Source: Posidonia oceanica (lineage: Eukaryota > Streptophyta > Magnoliopsida > Alismatales > Posidoniaceae). Taken from it: a stretch of 64,000 bases of DNA. The position numbers and the translations under genes were made by a program. This document shows, piece after piece, positions 45,200-57,010 of this stretch. The stretch is taken from positions 5,890,001 to 5,954,000 of the forward strand of contig JAZBRS010000077.1 of NCBI GenBank assembly GCA_037176725.1, written 5' to 3'. The first letter of the stretch is position 1, and every line of letters starts with the position of its first letter. The notes beneath the pieces are model-generated. The model ran no database searches. It was not told where the DNA came from and saw only the letters and a list, made by a program, of their open reading frames with translations.

Positions 45200-46020
45200 G
45201 ATTTGTGCCTGCTTTTTCAGGAGCTTGAAAATCGATTCGCAGATAGGCGTGAGCTATGCGATGAACTGACTGATATACTACAGATGCCCTAGCAAGCCTC
45301 TGAATTCCTTTTCAGTCCTGGGGGTGGCATGTCCACGATGGGTTTTGCCTTGCTCGAGTCCACTTCTATCCCCCTCTAGCTAACGATGTGGCCCAGGAGC
45401 TTGCTAGATGATACCCCGAATACACATTTACTAGGGTTGAGGCGCAACTTATACTTCCTCAAGCGATCAAAGAGCTTCTTTAGACAGGCGAGGTGATCCT
45501 TGGGCTCTTTGGGCTTGGCAATCATGTCGTCCACGTAAACCTCAACTTCTTGGTGCATGAGGTCATGGAATAATGTAGTCATTGCCCTCTGATAGGTTGC
45601 GCTAGCGTTCTTCAGCCCAAACGGCATAACTTGGTAGCAGAAGACTCCCCAAGGGGTGATAAAGGAGGTTTTCTCCATGTCTTCTTCTGCCAGTCTGATT
45701 TGGTTATAGCCAGAGAAGTCATCCAGAAAAGAGAGCATTGTGTGCCCTACAGTGTTGTCAACTAGGACGTCAATGTGCGGCAATGGGAAATCATCCTTGG
45801 GACTCGCCTTGTTCAGGTTCCAATAGTCGATGCACATGCGGACTCGGTCGTCTTTCTTGGGCACTAGCACAACGTTTGCAAGCCATTCAGGGTAAAGGAC
45901 GACCTTTAGAAAACTGACATTATGCTACTTCATGATCTCCTCTTTGATCATGAGTAGCCACTACAGTCGCCATCTTCTTAGCTTCCGCTTTACTGGCTTG
46001 GCGTCTGGATTCAAGGGCAG
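45200..46020 (-). pseudogene. pol: Reverse transcriptase domain of E3 pol
   Basis: Copies element RNA into DNA. Motifs in order on the minus strand: LPLNPDAKPVKRKLRR, VPKKDDRVRMCIDY, FLDDFSGYNQI, VMPFGLKNASATYQRAM and the catalytic YVDD at 45,526-45,537 (VEVYVDDMIAK). An open stretch of 164 codons runs from 45,870 to 45,376. Stops occur on both sides, so it is a fragment of a once continuous polyprotein. The motifs agree with plant Ty3/gypsy RT. Confidence 0.9.
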
Positions 46021-48190
46021 GTTGTGCACAACTATTTCGACGTCAAGGCCGACCATATCTTCATAGCTCCAGGCAAATACATCTGCATACTCTTTCAAGA
46101 ATGCAATAAATTCTGCTCTAGCCTGGGGCGACAGATGGGCGCGGATACGGACTTCTCTGGCTTCTTCTACTGTGCCGATGCTGACAACCTCTATCTCTTC
46201 TTCGACATGGAGGTTGGGGCCTTCTGGATCGTTGTTGTGGGGCCGGAACTCAGGCCATGGTTCATCATTCTCATCTTCACCTATATCATCCTCCTCTCCA
46301 CATGCAATGAGTTCGGAGAGGATCTCCTTCTCAAAGGTGGGGTCTGTTGTATCAAAGGATTGAATATGTACTGCTGCTTGGCCCTGGTGACGTTTCAAGA
46401 TGGTCACGCTCACCCGAGTGTTTCTATATACTCGGTGCACAACCTCTCCTCTGGCAATCTCCTCTGCCTATTCTGCTACTGCTGACTCTGCTAACTCTAC
46501 TGTCGCTATCTGTACTGTGATCTGTGCTGCTACCTGTGCTACTGCTGACTGTGTTGTTCTTGCTTGTACGGTTGCTTGTTGTACAGTTGCTTGCTATGCT
46601 GGTGCTGCTTGTGTGGATGCCTGCTGTGCTAATGCTGATTGTGCAGATGCTTGTTGTGCTGCTGCTGATTGTGTGGATGCTTGCTATGCTGCTGCTGATT
46701 GTACGGATGCTGTGGGTGCTGGTAAAGCTGATGCTGCTGCTGCGGGTAATGCTGATGTTGCTGCTGCTGGTAATGTTGATGTTGTTGCTGCTAGTGCTTC
46801 CTCCACATATTCTAATGTGCTTGCGGGGAATGTGTCAAGCTGGCGGCTGATCTGGGTACTGCCGCTCGCTGTCCTGCCCAAGTAGGGCATGCGCTGCATA
46901 AACCATTTAGACCCACCCCCTGGCTACAGGGTGATTAGCTCATCTGGTCTAGTGGGTGCCGCTGCTGCTAGATCTTCTTCTAGGACCATGATGGAGGCGT
47001 GGTCCTTCTACAGGGAGGGATCTGTAACCACGGCTTTCCCCTTCCTTGCTGCCTAATATTCCGCGATGTCCTCTGCCAGCGACACGAGTTGCTCTTGGAA
47101 CAGCTGCTCCAAGTCTCCCATCGTAAAGTCGACCTGAGCCTCTACAGCCGCTCCTCTCTCCTCATCCGAGGGTGAGTCGACGTAGTAGGCGACGGTGGCT
47201 TCTGGCTCTGGCCCGGCTGCTAGGCATACTGTTGCTTGGGGCACTTGCTCTGCTACTGCTGGTGGGTAAGCTGCCAAGGTCACTACTGCAACTAGAGGGG
47301 AGGCAGTAGTGCTCCTCCGGAGGACCGATGACTAGGCGGCTGCATCGGCCATCAAGAAGCCTACATCTGCTGGTGATAGTAGTTGCACAGCCAAAGATGC
47401 CATGAGGGCCCACCAAGAGGCTTGATGTCCTGAGGCAGGAGGTTGTATGACTGATAGAGCCACCTGCATCGCTGGTGATGCGGCTGCTGAAATGTGCTGA
47501 GTCGTGCTACTGGCTGAACTGACTGATTGACCCACCAGAGCGGGTGACAGCTATGCTGATGCGACTATGACCACAGGCGGAGTACCTAACAGTGCCTGAG
47601 GATGTGCTCCTGACTTCAGAGCTACTGCTGTGGCTGTCTGTGATGCTGGTGAAGCTGCAAAAAGAGGAGAGACTGTCAATCCTGCCATAGGGCTTGCTAA
47701 TTCTGCTGTTGTATCAGTGAGTGCCAAACAAACTGACCGAGATGCTGCCACACTGAGCTGAGTCTCACTGCTGGTTAGGGCTGCTTCAATTATGTCAAAC
47801 TGCTCCTCATCCAAGTAGTAGTCCTCAATGCAGACCCACTCCTCTATCGGCAGTGGAAAGCTCGAGCACGATACTTGCTGCGTTGGGGCTTCACTGCTGC
47901 TTGAATCAAGGGTACTACACTGGTAAAGTTAGTGAGGTCCCGAGTGATGGCCATCCTCCGATTCTTTGGCTGCATGCGTCTATCTTCACTGGACTGCGAG
48001 TCGTATCCGAGACCTTCGGAGTCTCTTTGCTCCGTTGCTCTGATCAGCTCAGCGATGCCTTGGCCATATCGCCCAAGCGGCGTTCCCTTGACGTAGCCCC
48101 ACCTATGACAGACGTTTTCGACCATCTGGAAGGGATTGCTATGAACGGCCAAGGAGTTGACACATTCGAAATCAGGAATAAAGTTGACCA
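45961..48190 (-). pseudogene. pol: Long linker between protease and RT in E3
   Basis: About 2.2 kb of decayed coding sequence. The RT-proximal end (45,961-46,440) is an acidic segment (EEDDIGEDENDEPWPEF, AEFIAFLKEYADVFAW) typical of what precedes RT in this lineage. The middle (46,480-46,850) is extremely Ala-rich on the minus strand (ALPAAAASALPAPTAS) and consists of GCT/GCTGCTGAT repeats; 47,050-47,810 is also Ala/Ser-rich. A frameshift lies between 47,844 and 47,814. No known domain is seen in the low-complexity part. Confidence 0.65.
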
Positions 48191-48197
48191 ACTCACA

Positions 48198-48749
48198 CTA
48201 ATTAACGCGATATAAAGCATCTGAAAGCTCAGGGTCAAAAGGGACAGTCTGCGAGGAGATGGGAGAAATTGCCTCAATCCGCTCCTTCTCAAAGTTTTCT
48301 GCCATGACAATGATGACATCGTCGCCATGGTGAAACTTGATCATGCAATGGAGGGTCGAGGGGATGACCTGATCCTTGTGCAGCCAAGGGCGCCCAAGCA
48401 GAAGATTGAAATTGGACTCCAAGTCAACAATGTAGAATTCTACATCGAATACAACTGGACCGATGGTGAGAAGAATAATCAGAATCCCTAGAGAGTCATG
48501 GTGGGTGTTATCAAAAGCTATCATTCCCTTTATCACTGGGGTGATATCCTCAACTTTGAATCCGAGCCTGGTTGCTGTGCACAAGGGACAGATGTTAATG
48601 CCTGATCCGTTATCAACTAGCGAAAGGGGAATGCGGAAGTTTTTAAATTGCACTGTGACAAAGAAGGGTTGGTTGTGATTAATCCCCACTGGAGGTAGCT
48701 CATCGCTCGTGAAAGAGATGACCTGGGACTCCATGATCATGCCTACCAT
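48198..48749 (-). pseudogene. pro: Aspartic protease domain of E3
   Basis: Open for 183 codons. The active-site motif LVDNGSGINICPL (Asp at 48,614) is the DNGS form usual in Tat elements, followed by the flap-side LTIGPVVFDVEFYIVD and NLLLGRPWLH. It cleaves the gag-pol polyprotein. It is in frame with the gag-side ORF at 49,356-50,030 but separated by stops near 49,000-49,300. Confidence 0.85.
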
Positions 48750-49299
48750 GCTTTCTAGGGCTATAGGCTCAATAGCTTAGGACACATGGGCTGCTTGGAA
48801 TACGTGGAGAAAAGTCGCACGGTATTCAGAGGATGTGTGTATGAGGTCCCAAATGGAAATGTCTGCGCTAACTTTCCTAAGTTGGGAGGTGATGTCAGCC
48901 TTGGGTTGGTCCTTTTTGGTGGTAGGAGGAGATGCTTTGGTGGTAGGCTCTACTGCGGTAGGTATAAGGGGTTGGCCTGATGCTGGAGGTGCTGCGGGTT
49001 GGCTTGCTCATGGAGGTACAGCAGGTACTAGACGGCTGGGCCTAACCACCGGTGCTGAAGGCTTGTAGACCCTCCCCGATCGCGTGGCTTCTGCACACGT
49101 TTCCGTGGTGTAGTTGTAGGGCACACGATGGGTGTCCTTGGTTAGGTTGATAACCATGGGAGCATGTGCTGCGAGCATAAGAGAGATTGCAGGGGTATTT
49201 GCTGGGTGATGGGGGAATGGGTGATGCTGCTAGGAAGGTGATGAGGGCCCTGGTTGAGACCTAGCTAGTAGGCGGACAAGGGGTCCTAACTAGGGTCTA

Positions 49300-51793
49300 C
49301 CTAAGATGGAGGCAGGGGCTTGGGCTTGAGGTCTAATCTGAAGGTGAATAGGGGCTTAAGCCTGAGGATGCATGGTGGATCGCGTGGTGGAGTGCTCTGG
49401 CCTGGCACGCAATTGGATCATATGAATCCCTGACTCGGAGCCGGCAATTGCCGCACGATAGAGGGAGAAGGGAAAAGGCTCAAAAATATCATGAATAAGC
49501 TCAGAGGGGTCTACCACAGACGTGGCAGGCCCAGAAGGGAAGAGAGAATGAATTCCCGAGGTCCCTATGCCTTCCGAGTTGGAATGCTCCGGCAGAAGCT
49601 GGTGGACGATGCTAGAATGGGGAGATGCTAATGCTAATGTAGGGGCAGATGCTGATGGAGGTGCAGAAGTGGATGCCTCGTGCGTGTGGATCATAATCGT
49701 TCCCGATTCGATTAGGTTCTGAATGGCATCTCGTAAAGTGAAACAACTATCCGTCAAGTGCCCTACGGCTCGATGGAAGTCGCAGAAAAGGTTCGCCTTA
49801 TGCCAATGTGGAAGTGGATTTACGGTGGGCGAATCTCGGGAAACCTCAGATATGACACGACCTTGGGGAGGACGACACTCAGCGGTTCCACTAGTGGGGT
49901 GAATTGATGCCGCTCTCTGAAATGTCGCCTCTGCCCTTGGTGTTGCCCTTGCCGGGCCGGTGCAGCAGGATAGACCAGTTGGGTGGTGGTAGTGATTTAT
50001 GGAGTGGGGGTGCCCTAGGTGCTGGTGCATACACTACTTGTTTCGGGGGAGGCCGAACCGACAGATGAACAGGCGTGGGGTCGACCTATGCAACAGCGGT
50101 CTTCGGTGAGTCCTTCCTAGGACGGCTGCTACTGCTACCGCTGCTATTGTTGTTGGTGTTGTTGCTGCTGCTGTTGTTGCTGTTGCCGCTGGCGATGGCC
50201 TACTTGGCAAATGTAGAGAGTGCCGAGAAGTTGCCACTCCGTAGCGAACTCTCCATGCGAGTGCCAACCCGAATCAGTGCTGCAAAGGTTGTGACAGGTT
50301 GAATGCTGAGTAGAGCCCCAGTGAATGGCTACGCACCTCCGATCACAATCTCGAGGGACTCCTCGTCAGAGGGTCCATCCCGAACCTATGAGGCAAGGGC
50401 GCGCCAGCGGCCGACGTACTCCCTGAATGGCTCACTGGGATTCTGCTTTGTTGCGACTAGGTCCGCGTGCTTTGGGACCAGGTCGAGGTTGAAGGAGTAT
50501 TGTCCCAAGAACGCCTAGCTAAGGTCGTTCCAAGTCTTGATGGTGGTCATGTCAAGCGAGGTGAACCACTTGAGGGCTGGGCCGGTCAGACTTTTCTGGA
50601 ACAAACGGATCAGCAACCTCTCGTCAGCCTGGAGCTAAGCGAGATCTCTGTAGTACACCTTCAGATGGGCGATGGGGCAACCTCTACCATTGTATTTATC
50701 AAAGACAGGGATGCGGAACTTCGATGGGAGCACCGCCTCTGGGAAGTAGCAGAGGTCCCGGAACTAGTAGGTCTAGAGGTCATGCCCTGCACTAGACGTA
50801 GTGCTTTCTCCAGAACGTCCACCCTATTATTGATGGGGTCTGGATTTATTGCCAAAGGTGATAGGGCAGCAGGGGCGAGGACCGCATACACTGGTAGGGT
50901 CGCACCGAGGTGCTCCTCCGAATCCACCATCACGTCGCCTGATGGAGCGACGTGATGGGCGGCGTATCCATGCATAGGTGTAGTGTGTGCTGGAATGCAT
51001 GCTGGGGTAGGAAATTGCTGATGCAGGGGGTAAGAGTAGCTAGCATGCTGTGCAGTGGGTGATGCAGGGTGCTGGAGCGACAGTTGCTACACCGGCATGG
51101 TGCCGGGCGATGGGTCCGTGGGGTACTGCGCTCCAACCAGCCCGAAGGACTGGCCACTAGGTGGACGTGGAATATGCTGTGCAATGTGCTGTGCAAATGC
51201 AGGAGGCAGAAGCTGAACCCCCATTGCCAGAGCAGTGAGTAGCTAGGGTGATGGTCTAGGCGGGAGTGCAAAGGAGGAAGCCCGAAAGGCAAGAGTAGGC
51301 CGTAGAGGAACCTCGGCAGTAGTAGGAGTGAAGGAAGGGCGAAGAGATAGAGCCATGCCCTATAGTCTCTAGGCAGTCTCCATCAGCTGCTGATACTACG
51401 CCTCAAGGGACCCGTCAATGGGTATACTGAGTTGCAGGACCGGCGGGGGACCGATTCAAGTGGTCGGGACACAGACTGTCCAGGAGACAAGGAATCTAGG
51501 GCAAAGGTCGCCGCAGCAGAAGGAATGTCGAGAGTGACATAGCCCTAGGATAGAGGGATTAGAGGTGCCTCTAGAGCGCGAGTGGTGGTCATCAAGATAG
51601 ACTCAGTGAGCGGATCTGGAGGGGCATGGGTCTGCCAATGCCCTGTAGCAAACTGGGGTGTCCCAGACACCAAAGGGCGAAACCCTGGTGTCGCAAGGGG
51701 CACAGTGGGAGTCGAAGCGGGAGTCGGAGGGACCGAAGCGGAAATTCCCTCTGAAGCAATAGGAATCTAGTACTCACTGGCAAATTGGGCCAT
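49300..51793 (-). pseudogene. gag: gag of E3, broken
   Basis: Begins at ATG 51,793 (MAQFASEY then a stop), equivalent to the E1 and E2 starts. The N-terminal part is Pro/Ser-rich. The retrotransposon gag domain lies at about 50,380-50,740 (LFQKSLTGPALKWFTSLD). A Ser/Asn-rich GCTGCTG repeat lies at 50,110-50,200. The zinc knuckle CDFHRAVGHLTDSC lies in the ORF 49,356-50,030 near 49,750. Multiple frameshifts and stops scatter it over several frames. It packages element RNA in virus-like particles in active relatives. Confidence 0.8.
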
Positions 51794-53016
51794 TGCTGAC
51801 CGAGAGTGAGTGATCACAAAGCTACGATGAGAAGTAAGAGGACGAATCCTAGGAAGAGCTATCATCACAAAGATGAGTAGCTCGAAAGAGGATGGTCAGG
51901 AAGAAGTGTCGCAATAAGGGCGTTAGTAAGAGAAAGAACTCAAGCTCTAGCTAAGGAACTCGCTCACTGACCTCTCTGAACAACAAGGCAATGCAAACAA
52001 AGACAAGGGTTAGAACCTGAGAGTAAAATGCAGATGCTTTGATATGAATGTCATGAATGCAGATGTATGCTTTCTAGCATGCTCTCCCTCACCAGTCTAG
52101 TGTGTCCTAGTAGGTAGTGTACTTCGAACACTCTTGGGTGTATGGGTCACCGACTCAGGCTAGAAAAAAATAGGTCCCATGTCTAAATCCCAGTCGAAAC
52201 TCAGGCAGTGATGGGGTGGTGCTTTAGGAGCCTCGGCCCTGCCAAAGCATGGGCAGTACCCTCTACTCACACCGACGTGACCCCTGATAAAGGGGATAGA
52301 CCGACCAACTTGTGCCAAGCCAAAGCGATGGAGCAAGAGACCGGGACTATCCTTCTCAGACAAGTAGGTGGACTCAGATGAGAAGATGCATGCCCTATAT
52401 GATGCTTTATGCAAATGCTTAGAGTTTTTTATCTTGCACGTTTTATTAACTCCAAGAGGATGCAGGTGTGTTGCGGTCTCTAGTTGCTCCTAGAGTTGAT
52501 TTTTACTTGCCGTTTTAAGTTAGCCATGGGGAAAGCAATCAGTCTCTAATTGTCCTTAGGCTTCTTGCAAAATGGGGAAGAAAATCACCCAAATATGGCA
52601 AGCAAGCAACACACATCATTGCAAAAGGCATGCGCATGGTATGTGCTAGTGTTGTGATCATGATCAGTGAAAATGAAAGACAAACAGCACATCAAAAAGC
52701 ATATGCAAGCATGGCATATGTATTAGTGCAGTGACACGACATATTTGTTAAAATAAACCAAGCATCAGGCAAAAGGTATGGATTAATGCAATAAATCATG
52801 CAAGTAGGGCAATTGAATGCTAGAAGCAGGAAAGTGCGTGAATCAAAGCAATGCATAAACAGGCAAGGTAAATAAATGCTGAGACAATAAATAAAGAGCA
52901 ATGCAATAAGCAAATAAACAAGGCAGCAAATGCTAAGCTAAGCAAAGAAGCAAGCCACACGAAAGCAGAAGAGTGGAACGAAAGCCGGAGTCTTGTAATC
53001 ACAGCAGAGTCGTTAC
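51794..53016 (-). mobile_element. Leader and decayed primer-binding site of E3
   Basis: Just inside the LTR, the minus strand reads TAACGACTCTGCTGTGATT (from 53,015), one base after ACTACA. This is the E1/E2 PBS with TGG changed to TAA. The leader to gag is about 1.2 kb, matching those of E1 and E2, and holds no gene. Confidence 0.65.
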
Positions 53017-55771
53017 TGTAGTAATCCTAAAAATTAGATCGTCCATGCACAATGCCAAAGCTCGCGTGCATCGATCGACATTAGGTTCACTATATGTAGG
53101 TGAATCTGAGGAGGAAACTCGACTCAAAAAACACTGAAAAGCAGAGACGAAAGCCAAGAAAAATAAAAGAAAAGACACAGAGTCGCCACCTGATTTATTA
53201 AAACGGAAAAATTAGGAAAACCACAAAAAGAACGTGCAGGGAAAACCTATGCAATTTAGAAAGCATGTGAAATTAATGCAAATGCGTGACATAAAGTCAC
53301 TGCAGTCCAGAGAAAGGGCAAGGACTCCTGTTACGTGCGGGGAAGGTGGTAGGCACCCCCGACACGTCCGAGGAATCGGTCTTTCTTAACTGATCTGTAA
53401 ATGTGGCAAATGTTGGCGTGAGACGCCAGTTTATATTTGCCCTAAAGCGGTATGCAAGATGCAATTAATAAACCATGCAAAGCTTAGCAAACTTCTTTAA
53501 AAGCAATAAAGCAAAGATAAAGCATTGCAAACAGGCGATAAGTGAGCAAGAAGCAAAACTAAAGTTATGCAAGTTGAGTAAACAAAACAAGGTGGCCAAA
53601 GGATGGCTATGTCCATTGCTTGGATTGCTGCTGGAGTCGTCGGCCATAGGGGTGGCAGTGCCTGTTGCTGGTGGAACTGGCGACATAGAGCACTCTCCTA
53701 CTACCAAAGCAGCGACAATCATCGCCGAGGAGGCTATGGGAATCATGCGAAATGCAAAATCGGCGATAAAGTGATAGAGATGCATGCTTTGAGACAACTA
53801 GCATAAAAACAAGTCGGTCAACAAAGCGAGCGGCGACAAGCGAGCGGCGCAGCCCACTGCCTAAACTGCAACCAAGTCGCCGCTGGGAGCAGCAACTGAG
53901 CTGGGTCGCCACTGTTGGTGGCGCCAGAACCAGTCGCCGGGCTCTCAGGCAACAAGGCCATGCACAGTATTGCCAAGCAGAGACCTTTGCTGCTGAAAAC
54001 AAGGCACGTGGACTATGCGAAATCAAGAACTAAGCATGTAGAAATACAGATGGCATATCCACGATCAAAACCATGCGATCATTTTGTAAAAGGTCGATAT
54101 GGGTCACGAGAGCAATAAGCCACGATGACAAGGAAATAGAAATCATGCAAAACGGAAGTCTGGGCAACGAGATACACCAGCGCAAAGTCCAGCTGGTGGT
54201 CTGCTTAAGTTGCAAGTTAGTCATCGCTTGTGGCGACGCCACCTCTGCAACTTGGCAGACCAAACTGCAAACTTTGGAGCCAAATCCCACTCCACACACG
54301 ATGCAAAATTAACAACTAAGCATGCAAAGCTAAAGATCAAACAACCATGAACACATAGGAACAAACGGCATGCAAAATAGTGGCTTGAATCGCCTGGAGC
54401 GTCGGCTCAAAGATCGACCGTCGGCAATTGAAGTTGCAGGTCAGTCGCCACTTAGAGCAGCGTCTGACTTGGCAGTCTGGTGGACGGACTTCAATGGCGA
54501 ACTGCGAGCTCCACATGATGCAGAAAAGGCCGAGGAGGATCGGAAAACGTCAACGACATTCCTACGAATCCAACCACACCTTTGGTGTGGGAAATGGTGG
54601 CTTGGAACGTTCCACCCACCTCCGCCCTTTTGCACCGCCGGAGTTCGTCGGAGGCCGGCCGCACGAGCGGCCAACGACCTAAGGAAGTGGTTAGGAAGTG
54701 TCAAGGGGCAGAGAGGAATGCAAGGGAATGTTCGCGGGCTGAGAAAAGGGACAGGCGTCCCTTTCCCGCCTCCGCCAGTGGATGGCCGACGTTGCCGTGC
54801 CTCCTCAGTCGTTGGCACGGCTGAGGGCGTAAGGAGGCTAGCGGCCGAGATGGGAGGGGGTCCGGGAACGTTCCCAGACCCTCAGATATGCAATGGGGTG
54901 AGGTATTTCACCTCGGGTGCTCGCCGGAGTTGGTGGACAAGAGGTGGAGGAAGCTTGCCGGCGATGGATTTGAAGGGCAATTGTGGGCTCTGAAGGGCTT
55001 GGGATTGCTCAAGGAAGGTGGGGATCACACAAGGATGCAAGGGGGAATGCACTAGAGCTCTCAGATTGCAAATGCGGTGGCTATGCGAATGCATGCGGTG
55101 GTTGCAAAAGGCGGTGGTGGAAGGGTTTTGTTCGAACGGTCGGCTCTTGGCGCAAGGAAGAAGGTGCAGTGAGAGGCCGCGAGAGCAGGTTCTGCACCGG
55201 TGTTTGCAGGGGAGTAAGTGGCGAGGTGGACGGCGAGTAAGTGCGGCCGAGCAAGGACGACGAAGTTGTCGTCTGCAGGCGGCCGACGAAGGCGATGGAA
55301 GGGGGCTGTGAGTGTGCAAGTGGCCGACGAGGAGGTGACCGATGGCAAGGAAGTTAGTGGAGCTTGGTGGCTAGTGGGTGGCTGAGAGTGGGCGAGTAAG
55401 TGGCCGAAAGGGATGGGCAGTGAGTGAAGGCGGTGACCAGGAACGTCCGAGGCGGTGAGCTTGGGCGGTGGTTCTGAGTTGCAATCTAGTTGCCTACTGC
55501 CTTAGCGTCTAACTCAATCGCCGCTTATAGGCGCGACTAAGTTCAGTTGCCTGTGCATGCGACGCCTAAACGTGCCACTCAGTTGGCTGGGCTGTAAATG
55601 GACTTGGCTTAGGTTTAAAGCTTGAGTTGAATTTGGAAAAGAAAATTGGGTTGCTTTTGGGTTGGCTTTGAGTTTTGGAATTGGATGATTTTGAAATGGG
55701 CTTTGCTGTGCCATAATGAACATAACTCCGGCAATTCCCCAACAAAAGCCTGCCAAAATGGGGTGTCTATA
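53017..55771 (-). mobile_element. 5' LTR of E3 (2.75 kb)
   Basis: Minus-strand start TATAGACACCCC at 55,771 (G to A in the second base), end ACTACA at 53,017. It is colinear with the 3' LTR except for absence of the 156-bp segment at 54,110 and a 10-bp insertion near 53,510. Core box at 53,320-53,390; PBS-like GAGTCGCCA at 53,180-53,188. About nine AGTCGCC-type hairpin units remain. Confidence 0.9.
53320..53390 (-). promoter_or_regulatory. LTR core box, copy in the E3 5' LTR
   Basis: Plus-strand reading GCAAGGACTCCTGTTACGTG, GGGGAAGGTGGTAGGCACCC and GTCTTTCTTAAC; one base of the TGCCTAACACC centre has changed. Confidence 0.7.
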
Positions 55772-55776
55772 GTAAG
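55772..55776. other. Target-site duplication of E3, right copy
   Basis: GTAAG, partner of 35,264-35,268. Confidence 0.9.
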
Positions 55777-55981
55777 ATGCTATAAATCTTGCATCTTACA
55801 CCTGAGAAACAAACTGACTGATAAATATTAAAAAAACAATGCATGATTTTTACATGTTGATTTTTATGAAGCAAAACATGATACGAATATATTAAAAGGC
55901 TCTGTATGCATCATGGATCAGACATCTGTAAACATTCAAAATGTTTCCATTGGAGAAAACATGCAAAAACACAATAGTGGT

Positions 55982-56038
55982 GTAAGACACTAGCCTTGGC
56001 TACGTCTTATGTAAGATGCACCAGGCCCTGCGTCCAAC
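55982..56038 (-). repeat. Double hairpin module in LTR E2, copy d
   Basis: GTAAGACAC, 11 nt, ACGTCTTAT, GTAAGATGC, 10 nt, GCGTCCAAC: the last arm is of the LTR F type. Confidence 0.85.
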
Positions 56039-56876
56039 AGCTCGACTGATTTCAAGGCCAAATCAAACATCCAAATCAAATCGAATCAAAGTAGAAATCA
56101 TTTATTAAGCAAGAACATGTATCCACGAACATAAACATGCATTCACAATGAAAAATAAACCTCTGGATTGCTCCTCCCACCTCCACTTGCTCGGCACCAG
56201 AATCCGATGGGTTCTCCGACCATTGGAATGGCCGGAAGCCCATGGAAGTCGACTGTGGTTCATCATGGAGGTTTGGGGAGGTCATGTAGAGCTTAAAGAT
56301 GCTAATGCAATGGTGATGGAGCTCTGGCCATGCTCAGTGGCCGACGGCCTCACATGGCTGGTGAACCCATCACCAGAAAATGAAATAACGGCCAACACAG
56401 AGATATAACATGAGCAAACTCAAATAATATGCTTCAAAACAATCATTCACGACATGGAAAGTGAGGTTCTAAGCTAAGTGGGCATAGCACTTACCTATGT
56501 TGTAGGTTGGTGTTGCTTCCTCGACGCCGCCGACTCTCTCTAGTTTGCGATGGCTCGGACGGCGACTGTGGTGGCTAGGCTGATTTGGCAAGGCTTCGGA
56601 AAGACCGGTGCTAGCTCTAGGTTGGTCGGAATGGGGTGTGTTCAGGTGGTTTTGGCTGAGGAATTCAGAAGGCTCTCCCCAAGTATTTTGGTTGCCGACC
56701 TCCCTTGAAAGAAGAAGAAAAAATGCTTATATGGGGTTGCATGGATTGTAACGTGAGAATTTGAAACAAAGGGACATGGGACATGGCTGAGATAAGGTTT
56801 TGGATGAGGGGCACAAGTGTATTTACGCTTCTGTGTCGATTGGTGGCCAAAATCCGAACTCTGTCAGTCCCGGTGT

Positions 56877-56933
56877 GTAGGACGCCAAACTGAACTACGT
56901 CTAACGTAAGACGCATAAGGCTCAGCGTCTTAC
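56877..56933 (-). repeat. Double hairpin module in LTR E2, copy e
   Basis: GTAGGACGC, 11 nt, ACGTCTAAC, then GTAAGACGC, 10 nt, GCGTCTTAC; the second stem is a perfect 9-bp match. Confidence 0.85.
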
Positions 56934-56953
56934 GTCCCAAACAGGCTGGCGGT

Positions 56954-57010
56954 GTTAGATGCTGAGTTTCCTGTGTCTTACATAAGACACAGGCAGACTT
57001 AGCATCCAAC
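56954..57010 (-). repeat. Double hairpin module in LTR E2, copy f
   Basis: GTTAGATGC, 10 nt, GTGTCTTAC, ATAAGACAC, 11 nt, GCATCCAAC. It starts only 20 bp after copy e ends. Confidence 0.85.

Larger units (their letters stand above)
35269..55771 (-). mobile_element. Complete Tat/Ogre-like retrotransposon E3 (20.5 kb)
   Basis: Both LTRs, matching 5-bp duplication, PBS, gag, protease, RT with two RNase H domains, integrase without chromodomain, a downstream DUF7745-like ORF, a hairpin array and a polypurine tract are all present in the expected minus-strand order. The two LTRs are clearly the same sequence with many substitutions and a few indels, so the insertion is not recent. Every coding part carries stops or frameshifts; the element cannot be autonomous. 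It lies inside the 5' LTR of E2. Confidence 0.9.
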
